The notes: generated by a model not told the origin, from the sequence alone. Shown: positions 9,081-19,186, counted from the stretch's first letter. The stretch is 64,000 bases of DNA from Rubellimicrobium arenae (GCF_017916275.1 NZ_JAFMST010000009.1:119220-183219), one strand, 5' to 3'. A program made the numbers and translations.

Positions 9081-11521
9081 CATGTCCTCTGGTCGGCGCG
9101 GCCGTAGGTCGCCGCATGAAGGTCGCGGAGGGTGAAGCGCGGGCTCGCGCCCGGCTCCCCGGGGGTGAAGGTCAGGCGCGTGACGGCGCCCGGGCCGAGG
9201 TGGACGGCGTTGCGGTCCCAGCGGCCCGGCACGTCCGCCTCGGCGGTGACGAAGAAGGCCATGGCCTGCGCGGTGACGGACAGCGTCCAGCGGTCACCGT
9301 CGCGCGCGACCTCGTGCGACAGGCGCGCGTCGGGCAGGTCGTAGGCCTTCCAGGGCTGGGGCGCGAAGATGTCGCCCGCATGCGTGCCGTCCGAGCCCTC
9401 CCAGCCGAAGGTCAGCACTTCCTGCGGGGCGAGGGTGCCGGCCGGGATCAGGAGGAGGCGCTCCGCGCTCTCGCCCAGGGTCCCCTGCCCTTGCCCGATC
9501 TCGCGCGCGGTGCCGTCCATCGCCGTCGCATAGGCGGTCACGCGCAGGTCCACGGGGTCGAGCCGGTCGTTGACGCCGATCAGCGCGATCCCTTCCGGGG
9601 TGGGGACGGCCGAGACGGTGACGGGCGCGAAGAAGGCCCGGGCCATGTGGTGCAGCACCTTCCAGCCGCCGCCGTAGTCGAGCGAGGACCAGGAGGCCAC
9701 GGGCCAGGTGTCGTTGAGCTGCCAGTAGAGCGCGCCCTGGCAGTGGGGCTTCTTGGCCCGCCAGTCGGTCACCGCCGTCTTGATGGCGAGGCCCTGCTGC
9801 ACCTGGGAGAGCCAGACGAAGTCCTCGAACCGTTCGGGCCAGCGGAAGTAGCGGAAGAGCGTCGAGGCGATGCGGGGATTGCCCCCCGGCCCGCCATCTG
9901 GGGAGTTGTTCCGCTGGTGGGATTCGAGGACTGGCGAGGCGATGTTCCAGTCCTCCGGGCCCGCGAAGGTGCGGATCACCTCCATCGAGGGATAGGACTG
10001 GAAGCCGAACTCGGAGCAGAAGCGCGGGGCCACGTCGCGGTAGTGCTCGAAAGGCTTGCCTTCGTGCCAGACGGACCAGAAGTGCATGTCGCCCGAGCCG
10101 TCCTCGTGCCAGGCGTCACGGAAGTTCAGCGGCCCTGGCGAGGGCGAGGAGGGCCACCAGTTGGCATGGGGATCGGTCTCGCGCAGCGCCGTCTCGATGG
10201 TGCGGTTCAGGCGGTCGTAGCTCACGAGGTAACGGTCGCGGTCGTTGCGCGATTCCGGGAACCAGGTAAGCGCGCCGATCAGTTCGTTGTCGCCGCACCA
10301 GAGCGCGAGGCAGGCGTGGTGGTGCATCCGGGCGACGTTCTCGCGCACCTCGGCGTCCACCTCGGCCAGGAAGTCGGGGGTGGAGGGGTAGAGGTTGCAG
10401 GAGAACATGAAGTCCTGCCAGACCATCAGGCCCAGCTCGTCGCAGGCGTCGTAGAAGCTGTCGGGCTCGTAGCGCCCGCCGCCCCAGACGCGGATCATGT
10501 TCATGTTGGCCGCGACGGCGGACTGCAGGAGGTCGCGGGTGGCAGCCTCGGTGATCCGGCCCGCGAGGGCGTCGGCCGGAATCCAGTTCGCGCCCTTGGC
10601 AAAGACCATGCGGCCGTTGACGCGGACCCCGAAGGAGCGTCCGGCCGCGTCGGGTTCGCTCACCAGTTCCATCCGGCGCAGGCCGATGCGGCGGCGCTGG
10701 ACGTCCTCGCCCACCTGCACCTCGAGGTCGTGCAGGGTCTGCGGGCCGAGGCCCGCGGGCCACCAGAGGTCGGGGTCGTCGATGTCGAAGGTGACGGAGA
10801 CGCCGTCCTCCTCCACGGTGCCTTCGGCGGTATGGCCCGCGAAGGTGATGCGGAAGGGCGCGCCCTCGGCGGCTTCGGTCCAGGCGGTCACGGTGAGGGC
10901 CACCTGCCCCTCGCCATGCTCCTGCGCGATGGACAGGCGCCCGATCCGCGGCGCGCCCGCCCGTTCGAGCCAGGCGCCCCCGGTGATGCCGAAGGGGACC
11001 AGCGCGATGTTCCAGTCCCAGCCCCAGTCGCAGGCCACCTTGCGGAGCATGTTGCCGTGCGGAATCGGGTTGTTCTGGTGGATGTAGGGCACCGGGAAGG
11101 GCTGGGCGGCGGCACGGGCCGCGGCCTCGGCGGGGGCGGGGTGAAGGGTGACGTCGATCCGGTTCCGGCCGTGACGCGCGATCCCGGTCAGGTCCACGCG
11201 CCAGGTGCGGAACTGGTTGGCGGCGCGCAGCACCTCGGTGCCGTTGACGCGCACGGTCGCCACGGTGTCCAGCCCATCGAGCACGAGGACCACAGCGGGG
11301 TCGGTCAGGTCCAGCTCGCGCGTCAGGGTCCATTCCCGGTCGGCGATCCAGCGCAGGTCGTATTCGTTGCGCCCCCAGTAGGGATCGGGGATCAGCCCGG
11401 CCTCCTGGAGGGCGGTGATGCCGTCGCCGGGCACGCGCATCGGGCAGGCGGTGTCGCCCGCGGCGTCGGAGAGCGCCCAAGACCCCGACAGGTCCTGGAG
11501 CGCCGAAAGAGGACGTGTCAC
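9080..11521 (-). CDS. Beta-mannosidase, glycoside hydrolase family 2
   Basis: An 813-residue cytoplasmic exo-hydrolase releasing mannose from the non-reducing end of beta-mannosides. Domain order is a jelly-roll sugar-binding domain (about 1-180), an immunoglobulin-like domain (about 185-290), the catalytic TIM barrel (about 290-630) and C-terminal beta domains. The acid/base Glu is in LALWCGDNE and the nucleophile Glu in [21 protein letters not shown] and [29 protein letters not shown] are typical of GH2 mannosidases. Lack of a signal peptide fits uptake of short oligosaccharides by the adjacent ABC transporter. The GTG start overlaps the ATPase stop by four bases and is preceded by GGAAGA. 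Confidence 0.9.
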   Translation of the reverse strand: MTRPLSALQDLSGSWALSDAAGDTACPMRVPGDGITALQEAGLIPDPYWGRNEYDLRWIADREWTLTRELDLTDPAVVLVLDGLDTVATVRVNGTEVLRAANQFRTWRVDLTGIARHGRNRIDVTLHPAPAEAAARAAAQPFPVPYIHQNNPIPHGNMLRKVACDWGWDWNIALVPFGITGGAWLERAGAPRIGRLSIAQEHGEGQVALTVTAWTEAAEGAPFRITFAGHTAEGTVEEDGVSVTFDIDDPDLWWPAGLGPQTLHDLEVQVGEDVQRRRIGLRRMELVSEPDAAGRSFGVRVNGRMVFAKGANWIPADALAGRITEAATRDLLQSAVAANMNMIRVWGGGRYEPDSFYDACDELGLMVWQDFMFSCNLYPSTPDFLAEVDAEVRENVARMHHHACLALWCGDNELIGALTWFPESRNDRDRYLVSYDRLNRTIETALRETDPHANWWPSSPSPGPLNFRDAWHEDGSGDMHFWSVWHEGKPFEHYRDVAPRFCSEFGFQSYPSMEVIRTFAGPEDWNIASPVLESHQRNNSPDGGPGGNPRIASTLFRYFRWPERFEDFVWLSQVQQGLAIKTAVTDWRAKKPHCQGALYWQLNDTWPVASWSSLDYGGGWKVLHHMARAFFAPVTVSAVPTPEGIALIGVNDRLDPVDLRVTAYATAMDGTAREIGQGQGTLGESAERLLLIPAGTLAPQEVLTFGWEGSDGTHAGDIFAPQPWKAYDLPDARLSHEVARDGDRWTLSVTAQAMAFFVTAEADVPGRWDRNAVHLGPGAVTRLTFTPGEPGASPRFTLRDLHAATYGRADQRT

Positions 11522-12606
11522 AGGCGTTCTTCCGTCTTTGCGTCGAAGAGGGAGGCCTTGGAAGGATCGAGCCCGACCGGAATGCGGTCGCCGGGGGCCA
11601 CGCGGGCCTGCCCGTCCATGCGGATGCGGAAGGGCTTGCCCGCGACCTGCGCCCAGACCAGCGTGTCCGAGCCCATGGGCTCCACGAGGTCCACCACCAC
11701 CTCGCCCTGGATGGGGGCGGCGCTGACCAGCGCGCCGGTCGCCACATGCTCGGGCCGGATGCCCAGGATCGCGGGCCGGTCGGCGATCTGCGGCGCCCCG
11801 AGCTTGTAGCCCTGCATCGAGATGTTGAGGTCGCCCGACCGGAACATGCCCTGCTCGTAGTGCCCGTCCAGGAAGTTCATCGACGGCGAGCCGATGAAGT
11901 CGGCCACGTACTTGCTCTGCGGGCGGTTGTAGATCTCGTCCGGGGTGCCGAGCTGCATGACCTTGCCGCTCCGCATGATGGCGATGCGGTCGGCCAGCGT
12001 CATCGCCTCGACCTGATCGTGGGTGACGTAGATCATGGTGTTGTCGAGGTTCTGGTGGAGGCGCTTGATCTCGACCCGCAGATCGGCGCGCAGCTTGGCG
12101 TCGAGGTTCGACAGCGGCTCGTCGAAGAGGAACACGTCCACGTCGCGCACCAGCGCGCGCCCGATCGCCACCCGCTGGCGCTGCCCGCCCGAAAGCTGGC
12201 CCGGCTTCCGGTCGAGCAAGGGCTCGATCTGCAGGATCCTGGCCGCGCGGGCGACGCGGCTCTCGATCTCGGCGGCGGGGATGCGGGCGTTCCGGAGGCC
12301 GAAGCTCAGGTTCCCGCGCACGGTCATCTGGGGGTAGAGCGCATAGCTCTGGAACACCATGCCGATGCCCCGCTCGCTGGGCTCGAGCCAGGTGACGTTC
12401 CGGCCCTTGATGAAGATCTGGCCGTCGGTCGGCTCGAGGAGGCCCGCGATGCAGTTGAGCAGCGTCGACTTCCCGCAGCCCGACGAGCCGAGGAGGACCA
12501 GGAACTCCCCCTCGTGGATGTCGAGGTTGAGGTTCTGTAGCACGGTGACCGCGCCGAAGGTGAGCGTCAGGTCCCGGATGCGGACCGAATGGTTGGGAAC
12601 GAGCAT
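11518..12606 (-). CDS. Carbohydrate ABC transporter ATP-binding protein (UgpC/MsmK type)
   Basis: A 362-residue ATPase energising sugar uptake at the inner membrane. Walker A ([10 protein letters not shown]), Q-loop ([13 protein letters not shown]), signature ([15 protein letters not shown]), Walker B ([12 protein letters not shown]) and H-loop ([16 protein letters not shown]) are all intact. A C-terminal MOP/OB-type regulatory domain (about 240-362) contains the family phrase ILGIRPEHV. It lies between the second permease and the mannosidase and is translationally coupled to the latter. Confidence 0.92.
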   Translation of the reverse strand: MLVPNHSVRIRDLTLTFGAVTVLQNLNLDIHEGEFLVLLGSSGCGKSTLLNCIAGLLEPTDGQIFIKGRNVTWLEPSERGIGMVFQSYALYPQMTVRGNLSFGLRNARIPAAEIESRVARAARILQIEPLLDRKPGQLSGGQRQRVAIGRALVRDVDVFLFDEPLSNLDAKLRADLRVEIKRLHQNLDNTMIYVTHDQVEAMTLADRIAIMRSGKVMQLGTPDEIYNRPQSKYVADFIGSPSMNFLDGHYEQGMFRSGDLNISMQGYKLGAPQIADRPAILGIRPEHVATGALVSAAPIQGEVVVDLVEPMGSDTLVWAQVAGKPFRIRMDGQARVAPGDRIPVGLDPSKASLFDAKTEERL

Positions 12607-12611
12607 GGGGA

Positions 12612-13568
12612 TCAGCCTTTCACGGCGCCCGCGGCGATGCCGCGCACGAAGAGCTTGCCGGATGCGAAGTAGACGACGAGGGGCACGAGGCCGGTCAGCA
12701 GCGTCGCCGCCATGTTGACGTTGTATTCCTTCACGCCCTGCACCGAGTTGACGATGTTGTTGAGCTGCACCGTCATCGGGTAGTTCTCGGGGCGGGTGTA
12801 GATCACGCCGAACAGGAAGTCGTTCCAGATGCCGGTGACCTGGAGGATGATCGCGACCACGAAGATGGGCAGCGACATCGGCAGCATGATCTGCAGGAAG
12901 ATCCGCCAGAACCCGGCCCCGTCCACGCGGGCGGCCTTGAACAGTTCCTCGGGGACGCTGGCGAAGTAGTTGCGGAACAGCAGCGTCAGGATCGGCATCC
13001 CGAAGATCGTGTGCACCAGCACGAGACCCCAGAGCGACCCGAACAGGCCCAGTTCGCGCAGGACGATCACGATGGGGTAGATCATCACCTGGTAGGGGAT
13101 GAAGGCGCCGATCATGAGGATGGTGAAGAAGACCTCGGATCCCTTGAACTTCCAGTTGGCCAGCGCGTAGCCGTTCACGCTCGCCACGGCGATGGACAGC
13201 ACCACCGAGGGGACGAGGATGCGGACCGAGTTCCAGAAGCCGCGGCTCAGCCCGTCGCAGTTGATGCCGGTGCAGGCCTCGGCCCAGGCCTTGACCCAGG
13301 GCTGGAAGGTGATCTCGACCGGGGGGCTGAAGATGTTGCCCATCCGGATCTCGGGCATGCCCTTGAGCGAGGTCATCACCATGACCCAGAGCGGCAGCAG
13401 GTAGTACAGGGACACGACCAGAAGCGTCCCGTAGAGGAAGATGTTGGCGCGGGACACGGTCCGGCGGGGGCGTCGGCCCCGCGGGCCGTCCATGTGGCCC
13501 ACGGCTCCGGTGCGGTCGCCGACCGGGTCGATCGCGGCCAGCGTGTTCAGGCTTGCGGGATCAGCCAC
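12612..13568 (-). CDS. Carbohydrate ABC transporter permease (MalG/UgpE type)
   Basis: A 318-residue inner-membrane permease with six predicted helices and a longer hydrophilic N-terminus (about 40 residues, rich in Arg and Gly). The EAA loop that docks the ATPase reads [24 protein letters not shown]. The C-terminus [18 protein letters not shown] is typical of the MalG class. The GTG start overlaps the end of the first permease by 8 bases and has GGAGG upstream. It forms the transmembrane pair with the gene at 13561. Confidence 0.9.
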   Translation of the reverse strand: MADPASLNTLAAIDPVGDRTGAVGHMDGPRGRRPRRTVSRANIFLYGTLLVVSLYYLLPLWVMVMTSLKGMPEIRMGNIFSPPVEITFQPWVKAWAEACTGINCDGLSRGFWNSVRILVPSVVLSIAVASVNGYALANWKFKGSEVFFTILMIGAFIPYQVMIYPIVIVLRELGLFGSLWGLVLVHTIFGMPILTLLFRNYFASVPEELFKAARVDGAGFWRIFLQIMLPMSLPIFVVAIILQVTGIWNDFLFGVIYTRPENYPMTVQLNNIVNSVQGVKEYNVNMAATLLTGLVPLVVYFASGKLFVRGIAAGAVKG

Positions 13569-14499
13569 GCTTCTTGCCTCCGAACTCGAGATAGGCCCAG
13601 GGGATCAGGATGATGACGACGGACAGCAGCATCATGGTCGAGGCGGCGAAGCCCTGCCCGAGGTTCTGGGCCGAGAACATCGATTCCATCACGTACATCG
13701 CGGGCACCGCCGAGGCGCCGCCGGGGCCGCCGCCCGTCTGGGCGATGACGAGGTCGTAGACCTTCACGATCCCCGACGCGATCAGCACCAGCGAGGTCAC
13801 GAAGACGGGCCGCATCATCGGGATGATGACATGGGTGTAGGTCTTCCAGGTCGGGATGCCGTCCACCCGGGCGGCCTTCCAGATCTCCTCGTCGATGCCG
13901 CGCAGCCCGGCCAGCATGATGCACATCACGAGCCCCGTGCCCTGCCACAGCGCGGCGATCAGCAGCCCGTAGATCACGATCCTGGCGTTGTAGAGCGGAT
14001 CGAAGGTGAAGCTGTCCCAGCCCCAGGAGCGGATCACGGACTGGAGCCCGAGCTCGGGGTTCAGGATCCACTGCCAGGCCAGGCCCGTCACGATGAAGGA
14101 CAGCGCGAAGGGGTAAAGGAAGATGGTGCGGAACACGTCCTCGCCGCGCACCTTGCGGTCGAGAAGGGCCGCCAGCACGAAGCCGATGACCAGCGTGAAG
14201 ATCAGCGACAGCGCGCCGAAGACCGCCAGGTTCTCGATCGACACGTACCATTTCGGCGTGGACCAGAGGCGGCGGTACTGATCGAGCCCCGCCCAGTTCA
14301 GCTTGGGCAGCAGCTTGGAGTTGGTGAACGAATGGATCACCGTCCAGCCGGTGCAGCCCACGAAGATCACCAGGGCCGTCGCGATCATCGGCACCGTGGC
14401 GAGCTTGGCGCTCCAGTTGCGGAGGAACCGGACGGGCCGGCGCGCTGGGACGGACGGGCCGTCGGCGAGGCTGGACACCTCGTCGTGGGTTGTGCTCAT
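13561..14499 (-). CDS. Carbohydrate ABC transporter permease (MalF/UgpA type)
   Basis: A 312-residue inner-membrane permease with six hydrophobic segments. The EAA motif reads EEIWKAARVDGIPTWKTYTHVIIPMMRP. YPFALSFIVTGLAWQWILNPELG is characteristic of the UgpA/LacF group. The start at 14499 (MSTTHDEVS) is fixed by GGAGGA just upstream. It lies 59 bases after the binding-protein gene and overlaps the second permease. Confidence 0.9.
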   Translation of the reverse strand: MSTTHDEVSSLADGPSVPARRPVRFLRNWSAKLATVPMIATALVIFVGCTGWTVIHSFTNSKLLPKLNWAGLDQYRRLWSTPKWYVSIENLAVFGALSLIFTLVIGFVLAALLDRKVRGEDVFRTIFLYPFALSFIVTGLAWQWILNPELGLQSVIRSWGWDSFTFDPLYNARIVIYGLLIAALWQGTGLVMCIMLAGLRGIDEEIWKAARVDGIPTWKTYTHVIIPMMRPVFVTSLVLIASGIVKVYDLVIAQTGGGPGGASAVPAMYVMESMFSAQNLGQGFAASTMMLLSVVIILIPWAYLEFGGKKRG

Positions 14500-14558
14500 G
14501 GGCGGTCCTCCCTGGGGGATGAACGGGGCGCAGGAGCGCGCCCCGTCCGGCCGGGTCG

Positions 14559-15788
14559 TCAGTCGGCGTTGGCGATGATCTCGGCGTAGCGGGCCTGCGC
14601 GTCCGCCGCGCTCATGGAGTCGGAGGCCCAGAACTCGGTCATCAGGTCGTTGATCTGCTGCGTCGTGTCGGGCGACAGCAGGGTCGTGCCGGCCGGCATG
14701 ACGTTGCCGGCGGCCAGGAGGTCGAGACCCTTCTTGGTGCATTCATTCACGGATTCGAGGTTCACGTCGCCCCGCACGGGCAGCGAGCCCTTGGCGGCGT
14801 TGAAGGCCACCTGCACCTCGGGCGACAGGAGCATCGCGGCGAACTGCTTCTGCGCCGCCGTCACCTCGGGGTCGTCCTGCACCGGGAAGAAGAACGCGTC
14901 GCCCCCGGCGTCGAGGACGGCCTGCTCGCCCAGACCGGGAAGGCAGTCGTAATCCGTGCCCGCGGTCTGGCCGGCCAGCGCGAACTCGCCCTGCGCCCAG
15001 TCGCCCATGATCTGCGCCCCGGCCTGGCCGGTGATGACCATGTTGGTCGCCTGGTTCCAGTCCTGCACGTTCGAGCCCATGGCGAAGTCCCGCGCCACGG
15101 CCGCGGCCTCGAAGACCTTGGCGTAGTCGGGACCGCCCGCCACTTCGGCGTCCTTGTCGCGGTTGACCGCGAGATAGGCGTCCTCGCCGGCCAGGGCCGT
15201 CGCCATCACGTTGAACGCGCCCGTCGCCTGCCAGGGCTGGCCGCCCAGGGCGAGCGGGACCTTGCCTGCGGCCCGCAGCTCGTCGGCGGAATCGATGAAG
15301 CTGTCCCAGTCGGTGGGCACGGGCAGGCCCGCATCCTCGTAGGCCTTGCGGCTCAGCCACATCCATTGCCACGAGTGGATGTTGATCGGCGCGCAGTAGA
15401 TCCGGCCCTCGTAGGTGCAGGCGTCGAGCAGCGACGGCGGATTGATCTTTTCCTTCCAGCCCTGCTCCTCGGCGACGTCGGTGAGGTCGAGAAGGAGGCC
15501 CGCCTCGATCAGCTCCTCGGCCTGGCGCCCGTGGTTGAACTGGAAGGCGTCCATGGGGTCGCCGCCCAGGATGCGGCTGATCATGATCGGCCGGGCCGTG
15601 TCGCCGCCGCCGGCGATAGCGCCATCCACCCAGGTGTTGCCGGTGGCGTTCCAGGCTTCGGCGATCTTGGAAACGGCGTTGGCCTCGCCGCCCGAGGTCC
15701 ACCAGTGGGTGACCTCGAAGTCGAGCGCGGAGGCGCTCGTGGCGGCGCAAAGGGCGGTGGCCCCCAGCAGGCTGGTGGTCAGTCTCAC
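14559..15788 (-). CDS. Periplasmic sugar-binding protein of the ABC transporter
   Basis: A 409-residue family-1 extracellular solute-binding protein with a signal peptide (LLGATALCAATSASA) followed by LDFEVTHWWTSGGEANAV. Binding-cleft segments include GGDPMDAFQFNHGRQAEELIEAGLL and GAQIMGDWAQGEF. It captures the saccharide, probably a mannoside judging by the neighbouring GH2 enzyme. A GTG at 15788 with GGGAGG eight bases upstream is a better start than the ATG at 15815, which has no Shine-Dalgarno and would precede the signal peptide with charged residues. First gene of the minus-strand operon. Confidence 0.9.
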   Translation of the reverse strand: MRLTTSLLGATALCAATSASALDFEVTHWWTSGGEANAVSKIAEAWNATGNTWVDGAIAGGGDTARPIMISRILGGDPMDAFQFNHGRQAEELIEAGLLLDLTDVAEEQGWKEKINPPSLLDACTYEGRIYCAPINIHSWQWMWLSRKAYEDAGLPVPTDWDSFIDSADELRAAGKVPLALGGQPWQATGAFNVMATALAGEDAYLAVNRDKDAEVAGGPDYAKVFEAAAVARDFAMGSNVQDWNQATNMVITGQAGAQIMGDWAQGEFALAGQTAGTDYDCLPGLGEQAVLDAGGDAFFFPVQDDPEVTAAQKQFAAMLLSPEVQVAFNAAKGSLPVRGDVNLESVNECTKKGLDLLAAGNVMPAGTTLLSPDTTQQINDLMTEFWASDSMSAADAQARYAEIIANAD

Positions 15789-15821
15789 GATTTTTTCCTC
15801 CCGTACGGAAATCATCTCGTT

Positions 15822-15839
15822 TCCTATAACGATTTAGGA
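15822..15839. promoter_or_regulatory. Probable LacI-family operator
   Basis: TCCTATAACGATTTAGGA is an imperfect palindrome (7 of 9 arm positions match) centred on CG, the usual form of LacI-family sites. It lies in the 114-base region between the sugar-binding protein and the LacI-type gene, immediately downstream of the predicted -10 box of the transport operon. Occupancy there would block transcription initiation. Confidence 0.55.
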
Positions 15840-15866
15840 GTATGACCATCCTGACGCGTCTGGCAA
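15839..15866 (-). promoter_or_regulatory. Predicted sigma70-type promoter of the mannoside transport operon
   Basis: On the minus strand TTGCCA (15866-15861, 5 of 6 to consensus) is followed after 16 bases by CATACT (15844-15839, 4 of 6). The CG-centred palindrome lies at the expected transcription start. Prediction from sequence only. Confidence 0.4.
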
Positions 15867-15902
15867 GCGGGTTTCGCGTGACGCGTGTGGGAGGACGAAA
15901 AC

Positions 15903-16946
15903 GTGAGCGATATGGCGGCAAAGGGGACCCCGGCTCCCGTGCAGGAAAAGCCGACGCTCAAGACCATCGCGCGGATCACCGGACTGGCGGTGGCGACGGT
16001 GTCGCGGGCCCTGGCGGACGCCCCGGACCTGCGGGCCGACACCAAGGCGCTGGTGCGTCGCGTGGCCGACGAGCTGGGCTATGTTCCCAACCGGGCAGGG
16101 CTTCGCCTGCGCACGGGGCGCACCCAGGTCATCAGCCTGGTGATGTCCACCGAGCACGACATGATGAACAACACCGCGCGCCTCATCTCCTCGCTGGCGG
16201 GGGCGATGCGGGGCACGACCTTCCACCTGAACGTCAGCTACTACTTTCCCGGCGAAGATCCGCTCAAGCCCATTCGGCACATCGTGGAGATGGGGCTCGC
16301 CGATGCGGTGATCTTCAACCAGACCCAGCCTGCCGACCCGCGCGTGGCCTGGCTCATGGAGCGGCGCTTTCCCTTTGCCACGCATGGGCGGACGCTCTGG
16401 GCCAGCCGCCACGCCTGGGCCGATTTCGACAACATGGCCTTTGGCGCGATCGCCGTGCGGCGGCTCGCCCGGTTCGGGCGGCGAAGGGTGGCGGTGGTGG
16501 CGCCGCCCTTGAACCAGAACTACGCGCAGGACATCGTGGCGGGCGTGAGCCAGGCGGCGGCGGAAACCGGGATCGAGGTGCGCGTGCTTTCCGACACCTC
16601 CAGCGACCGGCCCAGCGGCGAGGTCCAGGCCACGGTCGCGCGCGCCCTGCCCGACGGGGTCGACGGGCTCGTCTGCGCCTCGACCTCCTCGGCGATGGCC
16701 TCCGTGGCCGCGCTCGAGGCGCATGGGATGCGGCTGGGCCAGGGGATCGACCTCGTGGCCAAGGAAGCGATCCCCTTCCTTTCGCTCTTCCGGCGGGAGA
16801 TCATCGCGATCGAGGAGGACGTGGGGCGGGCGGGCGCCGTTCTGGCGCGCGCGGCGATCCGCGCCATCCGCGAACCGGAGGCTCCGCCGCTTCAGGACCT
16901 CGAGACACCGCAGGACGACCAAGACCTAACGAAAGGACCGACATGA
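15903..16946 (+). CDS. LacI-family transcriptional regulator
   Basis: A 347-residue repressor-type protein. The N-terminal helix-turn-helix and hinge region (LKTIARITGLAVATVSRALADAP, then VADELGYVPNRAGLRLRTGRT) are canonical; the remainder is a periplasmic-binding-protein-like effector domain. It probably senses the sugar imported by the adjacent transporter and controls both arms of the locus. The GTG at 15903 has GGAGGA eight bases upstream and is preferred to the GTG at 15885. Its stop overlaps the next start (ATGA). Confidence 0.9.
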   Translation: MSDMAAKGTPAPVQEKPTLKTIARITGLAVATVSRALADAPDLRADTKALVRRVADELGYVPNRAGLRLRTGRTQVISLVMSTEHDMMNNTARLISSLAGAMRGTTFHLNVSYYFPGEDPLKPIRHIVEMGLADAVIFNQTQPADPRVAWLMERRFPFATHGRTLWASRHAWADFDNMAFGAIAVRRLARFGRRRVAVVAPPLNQNYAQDIVAGVSQAAAETGIEVRVLSDTSSDRPSGEVQATVARALPDGVDGLVCASTSSAMASVAALEAHGMRLGQGIDLVAKEAIPFLSLFRREIIAIEEDVGRAGAVLARAAIRAIREPEAPPLQDLETPQDDQDLTKGPT

Positions 16947-17998
16947 CCAGCCAGATCAAGGGCCCGGCCATCTTTCTTGCCCAGTTCGCGGGCGACGCGG
17001 CGCCGTTCAACTCGCTCAAGGACATCGCGGGCTGGGCCGCGGGGCTCGGCTACAAGGGGGTTCAGATCCCCACCTTCGACGGCCGCCTTTTCGACCTCGA
17101 CCGCGCGGCGGAGAGCCAGGACTACTGCGACGAGTTGAAGGGCATCTGCGCCGAGGCGGGCGTGGAGATCACCGAACTGTCCACCCACCTCCAGGGCCAG
17201 CTCGTGGCGGTGAACCCGGCCTATGACCTCGCCTTCGACGCCTTTGCGCCCGCGCGGCTGCACAAGAATCCCAAGGCGCGGCAGGAATGGGCCGTGGACC
17301 AGGTCAAGAAGGGGGCCATCGCCTCGCGGCGGATGGGCCTCGACCGGCACGTGGGCTTCTCGGGCTCGCTGGCCTTCCCGTTCCTTTATCCCTGGCCGCA
17401 GCGGCCCGAGGGGCTGATCGAGGAAGCCTTCGCCGAGCTGGGGCGCCGCTGGCGGCCGATCCTCGACGTCTATGCCGAGAATGGCGTCTCCTACGGCTAC
17501 GAGATCCATCCCGGCGAGGACATCTTCGACGGCGCGACCTTCGAGATGTTCCTGGACGCCGTGGGCGGGCACGTCGCGGCGACGATCAACTACGACCCGT
17601 CGCACTTCCTGCTGCAGCAGCTCGACTACCTCGCCTTCATCGACATCTACCAGGAGCGGATCAGCTCGTTCCACGTCAAGGACGCGGAGTTCAATCCGGA
17701 CGGGCGGCAGGGCGTCTATTCGGGCTACCAGTCCTGGATCAACCGCGCGGGCCGATTCCGGTCCCTGGGCGACGGGCAGGTGGACTTCGGCGGCATCTTC
17801 TCCAAGCTGACGCAGTACGGCTACGACGGCTGGGCGGTGCTGGAATGGGAATGCGCCATCAAGTCGCCCGAGCAGGGGGCGGCCGAGGGCGCGCCCTTCA
17901 TCGCGTCGCACCTGATCGACCGGGCCGAGAAGGCCTTCGACGACTTCGCCGGAGGCGAGCGCGACGAGGCCGCCATCAAGGCGATGCTGGGACTGTAA
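16943..17998 (+). CDS. Sugar phosphate isomerase/epimerase-like TIM-barrel protein (second copy)
   Basis: A 351-residue TIM-barrel enzyme of the AP-endonuclease-2 superfamily, longer than the copy at 8343 and not a close paralogue. Metal-ligand segments include YEIHPGEDIFDG, INYDPSHFLLQQLDY, SSFHVKDAEFNPDGRQG and AVLEWECAIKSPEQG. It overlaps the regulator by four bases and is followed after 16 bases by a Gfo/Idh/MocA dehydrogenase, a pair common in sugar, inositol and keto-glycoside catabolism. The reaction is not determined by sequence. Confidence 0.82.
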   Translation: MTSQIKGPAIFLAQFAGDAAPFNSLKDIAGWAAGLGYKGVQIPTFDGRLFDLDRAAESQDYCDELKGICAEAGVEITELSTHLQGQLVAVNPAYDLAFDAFAPARLHKNPKARQEWAVDQVKKGAIASRRMGLDRHVGFSGSLAFPFLYPWPQRPEGLIEEAFAELGRRWRPILDVYAENGVSYGYEIHPGEDIFDGATFEMFLDAVGGHVAATINYDPSHFLLQQLDYLAFIDIYQERISSFHVKDAEFNPDGRQGVYSGYQSWINRAGRFRSLGDGQVDFGGIFSKLTQYGYDGWAVLEWECAIKSPEQGAAEGAPFIASHLIDRAEKAFDDFAGGERDEAAIKAMLGL

Positions 17999-18014
17999 GG
18001 GGAGGGACGGACAC

Positions 18015-19142
18015 ATGGCGCAACGACGCCTGAGACTGGGCATGGTGGGCGGGGGCCGCGGGGCCTTCATCGGGGCCGTCCACCGCATCGCGAGCCGCAT
18101 CGACGACCGCTGGGAGCTGGTCGCCGGGGCGCTGTCCTCGGACCCCGAGCGCGCGCGCGCCTCGGCCGAGGACCTGAACATCGCCGCCGACCGCGCCTAT
18201 TCCGACTTCCGGGAGATGGCGCGGGCCGAGGCCGCGCGGCCGGACGGCATCGACGCGGTCAGCATCGTGACGCCGAACCACATGCACGCGGCCCCCGCCA
18301 TTGCCTTCCTGGAGGCGGGGATCAACGTCATCTGCGACAAGCCGCTGGCCGCCACGCCCGATCAGGCGCGGCAGATCGCCGAGGCGGTGAAGGGGTCCAA
18401 GGCCCGGTTCATCCTGACGCACAACTACACGGGCTACCCGCTGATCCGTCAGGCCCGCGAGATGATCGAACGGGGCGACCTGGGCGAGATCCGGCTCGTG
18501 CAGGCCGAATACGCGCAGGACTGGCTGACCGAGACGGTCGAGACGTCGGGCGACAACAAGCAGGCCGCCTGGCGCACCAACCCCGAGATGGCGGGCGCGG
18601 GCGCGCTGGGCGACATCGGCACCCACGCCTTCAACCTCCTGTCCTTCGTGACGGGCCTTCGGACCGAGGCGCTGCTCGCCGACCTGCAGAGCTTTGGCGC
18701 AGGGCGGCAGGTGGACGACAACGGCCATGTGCTGCTGCGCTTCGCGAACGGCGCGCGGGGGATGCTCTGGGCCAGCCAGGTGGCGCCGGGCAACGAGAAC
18801 GGGCTCCGGCTGCGCGTCTACGGGACCAAGGCCGGGATCGAATGGGGGCAGGAGAACCCCAACGTCATGACCTTCGCGCCCCTGGGCCAGCCCAAGCAGA
18901 TCATCACGCGCGGCGGCGCGGGGCTCGGCACCGGCGGCAACCGCTGGACCCGCATCCCGCCCGGCCACCCGGAGGGCTATCTGGAGGGCTTCGCCACCAT
19001 CTACACCGACGCCGCCGACCTGATCCTGGGCACGGGCGACGGGTCGCTCCTCCCCAACATCGATTCGGGGCTGGAGGGGATGTGGTTCATCGGCGCGTGC
19101 CAAAGGTCGTCGCAGGGCGGGGGCCAGTGGGTGTCGCGCTGA
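18015..19142 (+). CDS. Gfo/Idh/MocA family oxidoreductase (second copy)
   Basis: A 375-residue NAD(P)-dependent sugar dehydrogenase. It has the N-terminal nucleotide fold LGMVGGGRGAFIGAVHRIA, a VTPNHMHAAPAI loop, the catalytic motif CDKPLAA, then GALGDIGTHAFNLLSFVTGL in the substrate domain. The C-terminus PNIDSGLEGMWFIGACQRSSQGGGQWV is conserved in one subgroup that accompanies TIM-barrel isomerases. RBS GGAGGGACGG. Last gene of the regulator-led operon. Confidence 0.87.
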   Translation: MAQRRLRLGMVGGGRGAFIGAVHRIASRIDDRWELVAGALSSDPERARASAEDLNIAADRAYSDFREMARAEAARPDGIDAVSIVTPNHMHAAPAIAFLEAGINVICDKPLAATPDQARQIAEAVKGSKARFILTHNYTGYPLIRQAREMIERGDLGEIRLVQAEYAQDWLTETVETSGDNKQAAWRTNPEMAGAGALGDIGTHAFNLLSFVTGLRTEALLADLQSFGAGRQVDDNGHVLLRFANGARGMLWASQVAPGNENGLRLRVYGTKAGIEWGQENPNVMTFAPLGQPKQIITRGGAGLGTGGNRWTRIPPGHPEGYLEGFATIYTDAADLILGTGDGSLLPNIDSGLEGMWFIGACQRSSQGGGQWVSR

Positions 19143-19160
19143 CCTGAGGCGACCCCCGAA

Positions 19161-19186
19161 CGCCGCCCGTCCGACGGCGGGCGGCG
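19161..19186. terminator. Possible bidirectional hairpin between convergent genes
   Basis: A perfect 9-bp GC stem (CGCCGCCCG / CGGGCGGCG) with an 8-base loop lies in the gap between the converging dehydrogenase and LOG genes. No T-tract follows, so terminator function is uncertain. Confidence 0.3.

Noticed and set aside
7323..9107. A 594-codon plus-strand frame opposite the dehydrogenase and TIM-barrel genes
   Set aside because: Antisense shadow, no motif, opposite well-supported genes.
9116..11809. A very long plus-strand open frame opposite the mannosidase and the ATPase gene
   Set aside because: It is antisense to genes with complete family motifs and its translation is low-complexity, as expected in very GC-rich DNA.
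15789..15815. ATG at 15815 as start of the sugar-binding protein
   Set aside because: No Shine-Dalgarno and it would add charged residues before the signal peptide; GTG at 15788 has an ideal GGGAGG.
15840..15902. GACGCGTC and related CG-rich words as a second operator
   Set aside because: Too short and common in this composition; the CG-centred palindrome at 15822 is better placed.
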